Shown here piece after piece: positions 29,998-39,371 of a stretch of 64,000 nucleotides of DNA. The notes beneath the pieces were generated by a model that worked only from the letters and a program-made list of their open reading frames with translations, searched no databases and was not told where the DNA came from. Each line of letters begins with the position of its first letter. Position 1 is the stretch's first letter. The position numbers were made by a program, and so were the translations under genes. The stretch is from Thalassomonas viridans (GTDB lineage: Bacteria > Pseudomonadota > Gammaproteobacteria > Enterobacterales > Alteromonadaceae), in contig NZ_CP059733.1 of assembly GCF_000948985.2 (NCBI RefSeq), positions 6,386,001 to 6,450,000 on the forward strand, in the 5' to 3' direction.

Positions 29998-30140
29998 ACG
30001 ATAATCCATTGAAATTTAAAACAATCTATGGGAAGCTGCCCGTCATGAGCGGATAACGCCCGGCGAGCCGCCTGATCTGCTCCGCAAATAACCGCCGGAG
30101 CAGGCAGACACTCAACAGATAACAATAAAATGGATGAATC

Positions 30141-32135
30141 ATGCGACCACAACTCTTTTTCCTGATACTGATATTAGTGCCCCTGTTTTCACAGGCGCAA
30201 CAGGTAATTAAATACGACTGGCTCACCTCGGGTGAAAAGTCCGGCTCTATGGAAGTCACTTACATAGACGACAAACATACGGTCACCACCTCTGAATTTA
30301 ACGACCGGGGCCGGGGCCCCAAAATACGGGATGAAATCTGGCTCAACGACCAGGGCATGATCAGCAAGCAAAACGTCAGCGGCCATGCTTATATGGGGGC
30401 AAAAGTCGACGAGCAATTCACCCTCAACAATGGCATGGCCCAATGGCAAAACACCATAGAGACGGATTCGCAAAAAATCCAGGACAAGGCCTTTTACAGT
30501 GCCGCCGACGGCACCCTGTATTTTTATGAGTTATTGGTCAAAGCCATAGCCGCCAGTAAAGAGCAAAAAATCCGCCTGCTGCCCTCCGGCACCGCCACTT
30601 TCGAGAAAATCACCAGCACCCAGGTAAACCACGGCGGGCAGAGCAAAACCGTACACCTGCTGGCCATTAAAGGTTTCGGCTTTAGCCCTACTTACGGCTG
30701 GTTTGACGACAACTACCGCTTATTCGGGTTCAGTTTCGGCTGGATGGGCATAACCCTGCAAGGCTGGGGCGACAACCTGGCAAAACTAAAAGCACTGCAG
30801 GAAACCGCCGAAGACAATTATTTCCGCCAGCAAGCCAAGAAATTCAGCCAAGACCTCGACGGCATCACTTTAATCAACAATGTCCATGTCTTTACCGCCA
30901 CAGACGCCGGCCTGATCAAAAACACCCAGGTAGCCATTGAAAACGGCAAAATCATCGCCGTCGGCAAAGACGCCAACATTAAGGCCGCAAGAACCATAGA
31001 CGGCAAAGGCAACACCCTGATGCCGGGCCTGTGGGACATGCACAGCCATATCTCCCTCCAGGGAGGCTATTTGAATATTGCCGCCGGCATCACCAGTGTC
31101 AGGGACCTGGCCAACGAGCATAACCAGCTGATGGAAGCCACCAAGCTGTTCAATAACAACGACGCCATCGGCCCGACCATCTACCGGGCAGGCTTTATCG
31201 ACCAGCAAAGCCCCTACTCCGCCCCCACAGGCAAGCTAGCCACCAGCTTGGAGCAGGCACTGGAATACATCGACTGGTACGGCGAGCGCGGCTACCAGCA
31301 GATCAAAATCTACAGCTCCATCAATCCCGAATGGGTACCGGCACTGGCGAAAAGAGTCCATAAAAACAACATGAAACTCAGCGGCCATATTCCCTCTTTT
31401 ATGACCACAGAGCAGGCGGTAAAAGACGGCTTTGACGAGATCCAGCATATCAATATGCTGTTTTTAAACTTCCTTGCCGACAAAGACTCGGACACCCGCA
31501 CCCCGCTGCGCTTTACCCTGGTGGGCGATAAGGCAGGAGAGCTGGACCTGGACTCCAAAGCAGTGAAGGATTTTATCGCCCTGCTGAAAAAAGAAGACGT
31601 CATAGTGGACCCAACCGTCACCATTTTCGAAGGCATGTTCTTAAATAAAGCCGGTGAAATCGACCCCAGCTACCAGGCGATAGCAGAGCATATGCCTGCC
31701 GACGTCAGGCGCGGTTTTCTTTCTTCCTCTCTCGATATCAACGCCGACAACGAAGCCGCCTACAAACGCTCGTTCCAGGCATTGCTGAAGATGATCAAAA
31801 AGCTGCATGACGCAGGAGTCCGCCTGGTGCCCGGCACAGATGCCCTGGAAGGTTTCACCCTGCACCGGGAACTGGAGTTATATGCCCAGGCAGGTATCAG
31901 CAATGAAGAGGTATTAAAAATTGCCACTGTAAATTCCGCCAGGATCGCCGGTCAAGAAAACGTCGGCACCATCGCTCCTGGGCAGACGGCAGACTTTATT
32001 TTGCTGGAAGGCAATCCGCTGGAAAACATCAGCGATATCCGCAACGTCGCCCTGGTGTTTAAGGGGGAGAAGTTATATAAGCCGAATGAGTTGTATCAGG
32101 CTATAGGTATTAAGCCTTTCAGTGCTTTTCATTAA
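30141..32135 (+). CDS. Secreted amidohydrolase (imidazolonepropionase-like), 664 aa
   Basis: A signal peptide (first about 19 residues, ending FSQAQQ) places it in the periplasm or outside. Residues about 20-225 form a strand-rich domain of unknown role; from about 240 an amidohydrolase domain begins. Metal ligands are visible: His301-x-His303 (WDMHSH), the lysine region QIKIYS, His in LSGHIPS and IQHINM, and Asp in PGTDALEGF. NSARIAGQENVGTIAPGQTADFILLEGNP is the typical closing segment. Such enzymes hydrolyse cyclic amides or peptides, for example dipeptidases of marine heterotrophs; the substrate here is unknown. Confidence 0.86.
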   Translation: MRPQLFFLILILVPLFSQAQQVIKYDWLTSGEKSGSMEVTYIDDKHTVTTSEFNDRGRGPKIRDEIWLNDQGMISKQNVSGHAYMGAKVDEQFTLNNGMAQWQNTIETDSQKIQDKAFYSAADGTLYFYELLVKAIAASKEQKIRLLPSGTATFEKITSTQVNHGGQSKTVHLLAIKGFGFSPTYGWFDDNYRLFGFSFGWMGITLQGWGDNLAKLKALQETAEDNYFRQQAKKFSQDLDGITLINNVHVFTATDAGLIKNTQVAIENGKIIAVGKDANIKAARTIDGKGNTLMPGLWDMHSHISLQGGYLNIAAGITSVRDLANEHNQLMEATKLFNNNDAIGPTIYRAGFIDQQSPYSAPTGKLATSLEQALEYIDWYGERGYQQIKIYSSINPEWVPALAKRVHKNNMKLSGHIPSFMTTEQAVKDGFDEIQHINMLFLNFLADKDSDTRTPLRFTLVGDKAGELDLDSKAVKDFIALLKKEDVIVDPTVTIFEGMFLNKAGEIDPSYQAIAEHMPADVRRGFLSSSLDINADNEAAYKRSFQALLKMIKKLHDAGVRLVPGTDALEGFTLHRELELYAQAGISNEEVLKIATVNSARIAGQENVGTIAPGQTADFILLEGNPLENISDIRNVALVFKGEKLYKPNELYQAIGIKPFSAFH

Positions 32136-32295
32136 GAGTACTTTGATTTAATTAGTTCCAGGACATTAAGTTTAAGTATTTAATGGCCTGGAACTGAACT
32201 AAAAATTATTAAATCCATAGATAACTAATATCTATCTCTGGATTAGCGATCTAGATAGAAGTACGCCACAATTTAGAGGTTCCTTATAATCACGG

Positions 32296-32880
32296 ATGAA
32301 TATAAGCATGCCTTCAGTTAACAGCAAAGATAACTACAGGACCAAGTTAAAATTTGCCTTAAAAGGAAGTTTGCTTATATTCCTAATTCTCTCAATCGCT
32401 ACCATAACCAAAGGAATGGCAGATATGTTTGGGTTTTTCAAAAAATACGATGTACACCTATGCCCTGAAGTAAAAGGCCAAATATTTAATCAGGGCAAAC
32501 CATTGGCTGGAGAAAAGATCATCCGCTACCTGAGCTATGTCGATTACAAAGACCGTTTTGATCATACCTTCACAGATGAAGAAGGAAGGTTCTCTCTGCC
32601 GGAAGTTAATATCCGCTCTAAACTACCCGGTAATTTTTTGGTAGAACATAATACCTTACAGATTATCTATATCGAACAAAACAAAAAGAAATATACCTTA
32701 TGGAATTCCAGTCTGGAAGGCTATGAACCAAAAGCCGCCTACGCACGTAAATTATCTTCTTTAAATTGTGACTTAACTTCTCCAGACGTTAGCTTTGAAT
32801 TTGCCAATGATCAAAATCCACAGCGACCACATTATGCCGGGAGCATTTGCCGCTGGGATAAAGATTTTAAAATTTATTAA
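32296..32880 (+). CDS. DUF6795-like membrane-anchored protein, copy 1
   Basis: 194 residues. An N-terminal hydrophobic helix (about 18-35) is followed by MADMFGFFKKYDVHLCPEVK and a strand-rich domain resembling a transthyretin/Ig-like fold (GEKIIRYLSYVDYKDRFDHTFTDEEGRFSLPEVNIRSKL). Cys is conserved in HLCPEV, SSLNCDLTS and SICRWD. It is AT-rich compared with flanking genes. A paralogue follows 89 bases later, then a lipase. Duplicate small exported proteins next to a lipase recall immunity genes of type VI phospholipase effectors, but that is inference. Confidence 0.75.
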   Translation: MNISMPSVNSKDNYRTKLKFALKGSLLIFLILSIATITKGMADMFGFFKKYDVHLCPEVKGQIFNQGKPLAGEKIIRYLSYVDYKDRFDHTFTDEEGRFSLPEVNIRSKLPGNFLVEHNTLQIIYIEQNKKKYTLWNSSLEGYEPKAAYARKLSSLNCDLTSPDVSFEFANDQNPQRPHYAGSICRWDKDFKIY

Positions 32881-32969
32881 GCACATTAATAGCTACTCAT
32901 TATTTCCAGATTAAACAACTGGCTAAAATATCAACAGCACATTACAATGTAATTTTCTCATGATCATGG

Positions 32970-33584
32970 ATGAATATGAGCACCTCTTTTACTACCAGTA
33001 AAAATAACAATAAAAGTAGCAAGAAAAGAAAATTAATTTTTCCCCTAATAGCTTGCCTGTCTTTGTTATTGCTCACCTTGTTTACCGTGATTTTCCCGAC
33101 AGAAGGAATGGCGGATATGTTTGGATTTTTCAAAAAATACGATGTGCATTTATGCCCGGAAGTAAAAGGCCAGATACTCAAAGAAGGAAAAGCAGTAGCT
33201 GGCACTGAAGTTATTCGCAGCCTGACCTATGTTGATAACAAAGAACGCATAGACAGTGTAAAAACAGACAATGAAGGTTATTTTATCTTTCCCGAAGTCA
33301 ATATCCGCTCTAAAATGCCCGGCAACTTTATGGTGGAGCATACCACCAGACAGATCATCTTTGTTGAAGATGAAGATCAAAAACGCCCTCTCTGGTTATC
33401 AACCCACACCGGTATAAAGCCGGTATCAACTTACAATAAAAAATTGGCATCCTTGAACTGCGATTTAACCTCACCGTTGGCGCACTTTGAATTTACCCAT
33501 GAATATAACCCCGACAGACGCCACTCAGCTGCCAGTATCTGCCGCTGGGAAGAAGACTTTGAAATTTATAAAATTGAAGAATAA
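32970..33584 (+). CDS. DUF6795-like membrane-anchored protein, copy 2
   Basis: 204 residues and clearly paralogous to the preceding gene: both share FGFFKKYDVHLCPEVKGQI, FxxPEVNIRSK-PGNF-VEH and the C-terminal SICRW-x-x-DF-IY. N-terminal hydrophobic helix about 24-43. Differences are spread over the whole length, so the duplication is not recent. Its stop is 35 bases before the lipase and the three genes likely form one transcript. Confidence 0.75.
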   Translation: MNMSTSFTTSKNNNKSSKKRKLIFPLIACLSLLLLTLFTVIFPTEGMADMFGFFKKYDVHLCPEVKGQILKEGKAVAGTEVIRSLTYVDNKERIDSVKTDNEGYFIFPEVNIRSKMPGNFMVEHTTRQIIFVEDEDQKRPLWLSTHTGIKPVSTYNKKLASLNCDLTSPLAHFEFTHEYNPDRRHSAASICRWEEDFEIYKIEE

Positions 33585-33619
33585 AACAAATAAACAAACT
33601 ATAATAAAAGGAATTTATT

Positions 33620-34780
33620 ATGAGTGTACTCACCCCAAGGATTGCGGCTGAACTGGCAGAATTTGTCTATCAATTTAAAAATGCCTCATCAACTGGAATA
33701 AGCAATTTTGCCAGCACGAGTTTGATAGAAAAAAACTTTGACTTTAACCTGTCAAACGGTCCGGTACAGGGAGTCAGCGGTGGATTTTTTTCCCACTTAT
33801 TCAACCGCAGCACCGGCTTTGCCGTGATGGGCCAGGGAAAAAGCCCTCAATATAAAGGCCAGCATATTATTGCTATCCGCGGCACCGAATTTACCTCGGG
33901 ACGCGACTGGCTGACTAACTTTCATATTGGCCTCAGCGGCAGCGCCAACGGCTCAGCAGCACATGCAGGCTTTAATAAAGCCTTTAATTCCATGCGCCCG
34001 GCGTTTCAAAACTACCTGGATAAAAACCCCGGAGGAACTCTACATTGTATTGGCCACAGCCTGGGAGGAGCCTTAGCAACCCTGACCGCCAACTGGGCTA
34101 AAAGCGAATATGGCCGGGAAGTAAAACTTTACACCTTTGGTGCTCCACGAGTGGGGATGGAAGGATTTTCCATAAAAACCAATGCCAGTATAGAAAAAAT
34201 CTACCGCTGCACCCATGGCGCAGATCCCGTACCCAGTGTCCCTTTATGGCCGTTTACCCATGCAGGTACTGAATATCAATTAAGCTCAGGTTCAGGCATG
34301 AGTATCGATGCCCACTCTATGACCGGCAATAGCCCGGGTTATATCAATACAGCCGGCAAATGTGATGACTTCAGCAAGTTACAAACAATCTCTGCCCGTA
34401 ATATCTCCCAGACGGTCAGGTTACAATATGAAAACCGCTATCAGGCCTTCTTCTCTCCCCACTGGAGTGAACGCATCAGTGCCGCACTGATCACCCTGTT
34501 AAAAGATTCCGGCTATTATGCGGCGGTGGCAGCCCAGGCCACCATGACAGTAGGCTTAACTTTTTACGATATGCTTGCCAGAACCCTGACCGAGGTCGCT
34601 CAAGCCTCAGCAAAATTTGCCGGACAAGCCACGGGGCTTTTGGGTCATATGCTGGTGTTTGCCGGTAAAGCCAGTGTCAAAATAACCGAACTTACTTATG
34701 AATTTATCCGCTGGGTCTTTTCCATTACCGTCAATGCCTTATATCGTATCGCACGCCAGGCTATAGACAGTATCAACTGA
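33620..34780 (+). CDS. Class-3 lipase family protein, candidate antibacterial effector
   Basis: 386 residues with no signal peptide. The alpha/beta hydrolase triad of class-3 lipases is visible: Ser147 in GHSLGG, Asp202 in GADPVPSVP and His232 in IDAHSM; IIAIRGTEFTSGRDWLTNF is the family region before the Ser. A C-terminal extension (about 280-386) is made of amphipathic and hydrophobic helices (SGYYAAVAAQATMTVGLTFY; FIRWVFSITVNALYRIA) suited to membrane contact. Lack of a signal peptide and two small exported neighbours fit a type VI-delivered lipase like TseL, but no VgrG, PAAR or Hcp gene is nearby. RBS AAAGGAA. Confidence 0.82.
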   Translation: MSVLTPRIAAELAEFVYQFKNASSTGISNFASTSLIEKNFDFNLSNGPVQGVSGGFFSHLFNRSTGFAVMGQGKSPQYKGQHIIAIRGTEFTSGRDWLTNFHIGLSGSANGSAAHAGFNKAFNSMRPAFQNYLDKNPGGTLHCIGHSLGGALATLTANWAKSEYGREVKLYTFGAPRVGMEGFSIKTNASIEKIYRCTHGADPVPSVPLWPFTHAGTEYQLSSGSGMSIDAHSMTGNSPGYINTAGKCDDFSKLQTISARNISQTVRLQYENRYQAFFSPHWSERISAALITLLKDSGYYAAVAAQATMTVGLTFYDMLARTLTEVAQASAKFAGQATGLLGHMLVFAGKASVKITELTYEFIRWVFSITVNALYRIARQAIDSIN

Positions 34781-34786
34781 TTTCAC

Positions 34787-34845
34787 TATCAGGGCATATT
34801 TTCGGCTGCCACGAAAGCATATCAACTGGCAGCCGACGCCTGATA
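34787..34845. terminator. Nested hairpin between the lipase and nucleoside transporter genes
   Basis: Outer arms TATCAGG (34787-34793) and CCTGATA (34839-34845) enclose an inner perfect 8-bp stem, GGCTGCCA / TGGCAGCC (34804-34811 with 34827-34834). The genes are convergent; a T-run is lacking, so terminator function is uncertain. Confidence 0.45.
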
Positions 34846-34891
34846 TTAACAAACGCTAATTCAATACTAACCTTTAGAATTCTCCCCAAAC

Positions 34892-36145
34892 CTACAGAGC
34901 CAAAAACACCCCCGCCAGGCTGGCGCTCATCAAATTAGATAAAGACCCGGCAATCACGGCCTTCAACCCCAGGCGGGCAAGATCCGGACGCCGCTCCGGC
35001 GCTATCGCTCCCAGGCCCCCCAATAAAATGGCAATCGCCGATAAATTGGCAAAACCGCACAGGGCAAAGGTAATGATCACCTGGCTGTTCTCGGACAAAA
35101 CCTCCTTGGCCTGGACAAAATCAATATAAGCAACAAATTCATTCACCATAAACTTTTGCCCGATATAACTGCCCGCCTGCAACGCTTCTTCCCAGGGTGC
35201 CCCTATCAACAGGGCCAGCGGAGAAAACAGATATCCCAGCAACATTTCTATGGTAACGCCATTGAAGCCGAGCCAGGCGGCCACGCCCCCGACCACACTG
35301 TTCATCAGCGCAATCAGACCGATAAAAGCCAGCAGCATGCCACCAACATTAAAGGCGAGCTTCATACCGTCTGCCGCCCCTGTAGCCGCAGCATCGATCA
35401 CATTCACCGGCTGGTTGTCACCGCCATCTTGAATGCCCGCCAGAGAATCTATCGGCTTACCCGTTTCCGGCATGATGATTTTCGCCATCAACAAGCCGCC
35501 GGGGGCCGCCATAAAGGATGCCGCCACCAGGTATTTCAGCTCTATGCCCAAGCTGGCATAACCCACCAGCACCGAGCCCGCCACCGAAGCGGTGCCGCCA
35601 ACCATTACCGCAAACAACTGGGACTGGCTCATATGGGCAATAAAAGGACGCACCACCAGCGGCGCTTCCGTCAGGCCGACAAAAATATTGGCTGTAGCCG
35701 ACATGGCTTCCGGCCGGCTGATCCCGAGCAATTTCTGCAAACCGCCGCCAAGCAAGTGAATGACCTTCTGCATAACACCCAGGTAATACAGCACGGCAAT
35801 CAGGGACGAGAAAAAGATGATAATCGGCAGCACCCGCAGGGCAAAAATAAAACCGCTGCTGCCGAACACCTCAAACATTTTCTCCCCCACCAGGGCGCCG
35901 AAAATAAAATCAACCCCGTGCTGGCCGCTGTCGATCACCCATTGCACCCCGGCGGAAATGCTGCTTAACACCGCCTGGCCAAACGGCAGATACAGCACAA
36001 AAGCGGCAAACCCCGCCTGTAAGAAAAACGCCCAGCTAACGGTGCGCAGGTTAATGGCCTGGCGATCGGCAGACATTAACACCGCCAAAGTGATCAGGGT
36101 AACAATCCCTAAAATTCCCATGGGAAATTCCATAAAACTTCTCAA
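34892..36145 (-). CDS. Concentrative nucleoside transporter (CNT/NupC family)
   Basis: 417 residues with about eight hydrophobic segments. Family regions are clear: GEKMFEVFGSSGFIFALRVLPIIIFFSSL, IFVGLTEAPLVVRPFIA, MVGGTASVAGSVLVGYA, and FALCGFANLSAIAILLGGLG. It should import nucleosides with Na+ or H+. In the substrate loop the residue after Gly157 is Leu158, where many bacterial members have Gln. The start may be the ATG four codons downstream (MEFPMG). It is divergent from a LysR gene. Confidence 0.9.
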   Translation of the reverse strand: MRSFMEFPMGILGIVTLITLAVLMSADRQAINLRTVSWAFFLQAGFAAFVLYLPFGQAVLSSISAGVQWVIDSGQHGVDFIFGALVGEKMFEVFGSSGFIFALRVLPIIIFFSSLIAVLYYLGVMQKVIHLLGGGLQKLLGISRPEAMSATANIFVGLTEAPLVVRPFIAHMSQSQLFAVMVGGTASVAGSVLVGYASLGIELKYLVAASFMAAPGGLLMAKIIMPETGKPIDSLAGIQDGGDNQPVNVIDAAATGAADGMKLAFNVGGMLLAFIGLIALMNSVVGGVAAWLGFNGVTIEMLLGYLFSPLALLIGAPWEEALQAGSYIGQKFMVNEFVAYIDFVQAKEVLSENSQVIITFALCGFANLSAIAILLGGLGAIAPERRPDLARLGLKAVIAGSLSNLMSASLAGVFLAL

Positions 36146-36404
36146 CTCTTATTCTTTTATGCTTTGCTTACCTGCCGCCGGCTTTGTCCGTCCCCGGGCA
36201 GGCGCAACACTTATTTTTTTCAGACAGGGCCGGGCAGTTTCGCACAGCTTAACGCCAAGCGCTAATGTTTAAACGCGGCAATAGATTTGTACCGCCGGTC
36301 AATAATGGCTACACTCGGCCTAACCTTTTGCTTTTCAGCTTTTTACCGGGCGTCGGGCAAGGGCGGATAATTTATGTAACTATATCTCAGGTGCAAGACT
36401 AGCT
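36146..36404. other. Divergent promoter region, transporter / LysR
   Basis: 259 bases without a gene. It should contain the divergent promoters. I could not place a LysR box with confidence. Confidence 0.35.
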
Positions 36405-37349
36405 TTGGAATCCTCACAACTGTCCCGCGTTAATATCAACCTGCTGGTAACCCTGCAGGTATTGCTGAAAGAGCGCAATGCCTCGGCAGCCGCCAACCAG
36501 CTCAACCTAAGCCAGTCTTCCGTCAGTAAAAACCTCGCCCAGCTGCGCCATTTATTTAACGATCCCCTGTTTCACCGCTCGGCCCGGGGACTTATTCCCA
36601 CCGCCTATGCCCTGGCGCTGGAGCCGAAATTAACCTCGGCGCTGGCGGCGATGCAGCAGCTGTTTTCCCCGGATGAATTCGACCTCAGCTCTTACCAGGG
36701 CTGTATCCGCCTGTCGATGCAGGAAAGCGCTTTTGAATTTATTGCCGGGGCCTTTATCAGCAAGGTGCTGAGCAAGGCACCGGGCATGAAGTTAAATACC
36801 TGGTTTAAAGACAACATCAGCCTGGAGCAGCTCAACCAGGGACAGCTGGATTTTGTGATCTTGCCCCATGATATCGGCCAGACGCCTAACCTGGGGAATT
36901 TACTCAATATCAGGGAATTGTATCGCGATGACCTGGTGTGCCTGGTGCAGGAAAATCACCCGGCCTTGTCCAAACCCTGGGATCAGGATGCCTACCTGAG
37001 CTGCCGCCATATCCATGTACGCGATAACGAGCTCGGCCAGCCGATATTTGATAAAAACCTCGCCAAGCAAGGCTTGCAGCGGGATATTGCCATCAATGTG
37101 CCCGACTTTAACACCGCCGGCAGTTTATGCAGCCGCTCGGATCTAGTGTTTACCACCTCTTCCACCTGGGCCAGGTTCGCCCTGAGCCACAAACCCTTGC
37201 GCCAGCTGCCCATGCCCTGCCCGTCTTTACCTGTGGTCTATTCCCTGATCTGGCACCAGCGCAGCGATCTCGACCCGGCGCATTTATGGTTGAAAAACCA
37301 GATTATCCAGGCCGCCGACAGCATCAATAACCAGAATAAATCCGCCTAA
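36405..37349 (+). CDS. LysR-family transcriptional regulator, 314 aa
   Basis: N-terminal winged helix (residues about 5-65; LVTLQVLLKERNASAAANQLNLSQSSVSKNLAQLR) and a C-terminal type-2 periplasmic-binding-like effector domain (about 95-300). The only in-frame start that keeps the helix-turn-helix is TTG at 36405; the next Met is inside the DNA-binding domain. It is close to NodD/LeuO-like members in style. It is divergent from the nucleoside transporter, which it may control; the ligand is unknown. Confidence 0.9.
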   Translation: MESSQLSRVNINLLVTLQVLLKERNASAAANQLNLSQSSVSKNLAQLRHLFNDPLFHRSARGLIPTAYALALEPKLTSALAAMQQLFSPDEFDLSSYQGCIRLSMQESAFEFIAGAFISKVLSKAPGMKLNTWFKDNISLEQLNQGQLDFVILPHDIGQTPNLGNLLNIRELYRDDLVCLVQENHPALSKPWDQDAYLSCRHIHVRDNELGQPIFDKNLAKQGLQRDIAINVPDFNTAGSLCSRSDLVFTTSSTWARFALSHKPLRQLPMPCPSLPVVYSLIWHQRSDLDPAHLWLKNQIIQAADSINNQNKSA

Positions 37350-37465
37350 ATAAGCAGCAGTAAAAAAAGTGAGCGCCTGGCGGGATTCACCGGCGAGGCT
37401 TGGTTGGGAGGCATACACTAGCTATCCTGAAAGCAAAGCGCTCAAAAAGGTACAATAGTCAACGG

Positions 37466-38302
37466 CTAAAGATCAAAACCCCTTAACGGCAATTCACGGC
37501 TTTGCAGCCAGTTTTCTTTGGCATATTCACAGACGCCATCGGTCACATGCAGGGTATACGCCTGGCGGGATTTGCTGGAACGGTTCGGCGCACTGTAATG
37601 GGGTAAAGTGCCCTGGAATACCACTATGCTGCCGGCTTTCACCTCCACCGACTTGCCGCTTTGCTCCGGCCACGGCGTCTCGTCCAAAGGCACCATAGTC
37701 GTAGTCCTGCCATCCAGGTTAAAACGTTCACGCAGCGGCCCCAAATGCCCTGCCGGCTCCACCCACAAACAGCCGTTTTCTAACGTGGCATCCTCTATGG
37801 CAAACCAGTAGGTCACTACGCTTTGCGGCGTGGTATAGAAAAAAGTCGCATCCTGGTGCCAGTTCACTTCACCGCCTATCCTCGGCTGCTTGAAAATATA
37901 CATGGACTGGCGGATTTGCGGCTGCTTCATGCCGATATCCCGGGCGATTTGCCCCAGCATAACCTGGTGGCTGAACTCGGAAAAAACCGGATCTAACTCG
38001 TGCAGGGCATGGCCGATCTTATTGATACATAGGCTGCGGTCCTGCACCAGCTTGCCGTCTTCGCCAAAAGCCTCTTCCTCAAAAAAGCAGCGGATCTTTT
38101 CCGCCGACTCCAGAAAGTAATCGTCGCCGCTGCGGTTATTGTCTTTCGTGGTAAACACATGGGACGGACTGTCTTCCACCCACTGCTCCACCAGCAAGGC
38201 GGCGCGGGCTTTAACCTGGTCCAGCATAGACTGGGGGATCACCTGATCCAGCACCACAAAGCCCTGCTGGTGGTACTGCTGAATTTGTTCGCTGCTTAAC
38301 AT
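37466..38302 (-). CDS. Phytanoyl-CoA dioxygenase (PhyH)-like Fe(II)/2-oxoglutarate enzyme
   Basis: 278 residues from the ATG at 38302, which has GAGTAAG just upstream; a longer frame starts at 38401 but adds a hydrophobic stretch foreign to the family. It begins LSSEQIQQYHQQGFVVLDQVIP, the standard PhyH opening. The iron ligands are His and Asp in NWHQDATFF and a distal His in TLPHYSAPNRS; the following Arg/Ser region would hold 2-oxoglutarate. The family hydroxylates small molecules; the substrate cannot be read. It is divergent from a sugar isomerase-like gene. Confidence 0.85.
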   Translation of the reverse strand: MLSSEQIQQYHQQGFVVLDQVIPQSMLDQVKARAALLVEQWVEDSPSHVFTTKDNNRSGDDYFLESAEKIRCFFEEEAFGEDGKLVQDRSLCINKIGHALHELDPVFSEFSHQVMLGQIARDIGMKQPQIRQSMYIFKQPRIGGEVNWHQDATFFYTTPQSVVTYWFAIEDATLENGCLWVEPAGHLGPLRERFNLDGRTTTMVPLDETPWPEQSGKSVEVKAGSIVVFQGTLPHYSAPNRSSKSRQAYTLHVTDGVCEYAKENWLQSRELPLRGFDL

Positions 38303-38483
38303 ACTTACTCTGCTTAAAAATGAGAAAGCCACATTGATTATGGCGGTTAATAGCCAAACTATACCCCTGAGCTTATTGTGGGTAAATTGAATATCTTTCA
38401 AAAAAGATATTACTCTTTGGAATATCTCTGGCGGTTAACTTCGGGTAAGCTTACCGGCTTTTTCACTATGCGGGATCACGAGC

Positions 38484-39311
38484 GTGCAGTTATCGTTTCA
38501 TAAATCATTCTGGGAAGCCCAGTGCAACAACGAACAGGAATTAAACACCTTACTGGCCAAGGTTAAGGAAGAAGGTTACCGGGGAACCGAATTATTCCTG
38601 CCCTTCTACCCCATCAACAGCACAGCTACCCTCAGGGCCCATCAGCAGCAGGAATTAGCCATCATCACCGGCATCGCCACTGACGGCGACACGCCAGAGC
38701 AACACCTGGCAAGCCTGGAACGCCAGGTAGAGCAGGCCATGGCCTTCAATCCTAAGTTTATCAACTGCCATACCGGGCGGGACATTTTCTCCCTGGACGA
38801 CAACCTGGAAATCTTCAGCCGGGCATTAGAGCTGGAGCGGGAATACGGCATTAACATCACCCACGAAACCCACAGATTCAGGCCAACCTTTAATACCCTG
38901 ACCACAGAGGTTATCTTGCAGGCCCTGCCCCAGCTCAAACTCAACCTGGATATCAGCCACTGGATGGTGGTACACGAGTCGGACTTAAGCGACCAGCAGG
39001 CAAGGGTAGATGCCCTGTTAAAAAGCGCCTTCCATGTTCATGCCAGGGTGGGTTATGAAGAAGGGCCGCAAGTGACAGATCCGCAGGATCCCTGCTGGCA
39101 GGCGCACCTGGAAAACCACACCCGCTTATGGCAGTCGGTGGTGAACAATGCCGCAGAGCGCGGGCAGGCAGAGCTGACCATCACCCCGGAATTCGGCCCG
39201 TTTCCTTACGCCCATGTCAAACCGCACAGCGAACAGACGCTGACGGATATCTGGGCAGCCAACTATTTTATCAAACAGCATCTGGAAAAGTGCCTGCAGC
39301 TTCCGGCGTAA
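38484..39311 (+). CDS. Xylose isomerase-like TIM-barrel (sugar phosphate isomerase/epimerase family)
   Basis: 275 residues, GTG start. TIM-barrel features: YRGTELFLPF, FINCHTGRDIFS, INITHETHRFRP (Glu/His metal-site region), LNLDISHWMVV (Asp-x-Ser-His), VHARVGYEEGPQ (His-x-Arg) and ITPEFGPFPYAHV (Glu). These match the divalent-metal site of AP-endonuclease-2/xylose-isomerase-like enzymes. Divergent from the PhyH-like gene; the two may act on a related compound. Confidence 0.82.
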   Translation: MQLSFHKSFWEAQCNNEQELNTLLAKVKEEGYRGTELFLPFYPINSTATLRAHQQQELAIITGIATDGDTPEQHLASLERQVEQAMAFNPKFINCHTGRDIFSLDDNLEIFSRALELEREYGINITHETHRFRPTFNTLTTEVILQALPQLKLNLDISHWMVVHESDLSDQQARVDALLKSAFHVHARVGYEEGPQVTDPQDPCWQAHLENHTRLWQSVVNNAAERGQAELTITPEFGPFPYAHVKPHSEQTLTDIWAANYFIKQHLEKCLQLPA

Positions 39312-39333
39312 ACGGTAAGAAGGTTAGATAACT

Positions 39334-39369
39334 GGCAGAGATATTAACGGCTATGTGAATATTTCTGCC
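39334..39369. terminator. Hairpin between convergent isomerase and flgN genes
   Basis: GGCAGAGATATT (39334-39345) pairs with AATATTTCTGCC (39358-39369), 12 bp with one G-T pair and a 12-base loop. No long T-run on either side; it may act for both strands. Confidence 0.5.
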
Positions 39370-39371
39370 GT

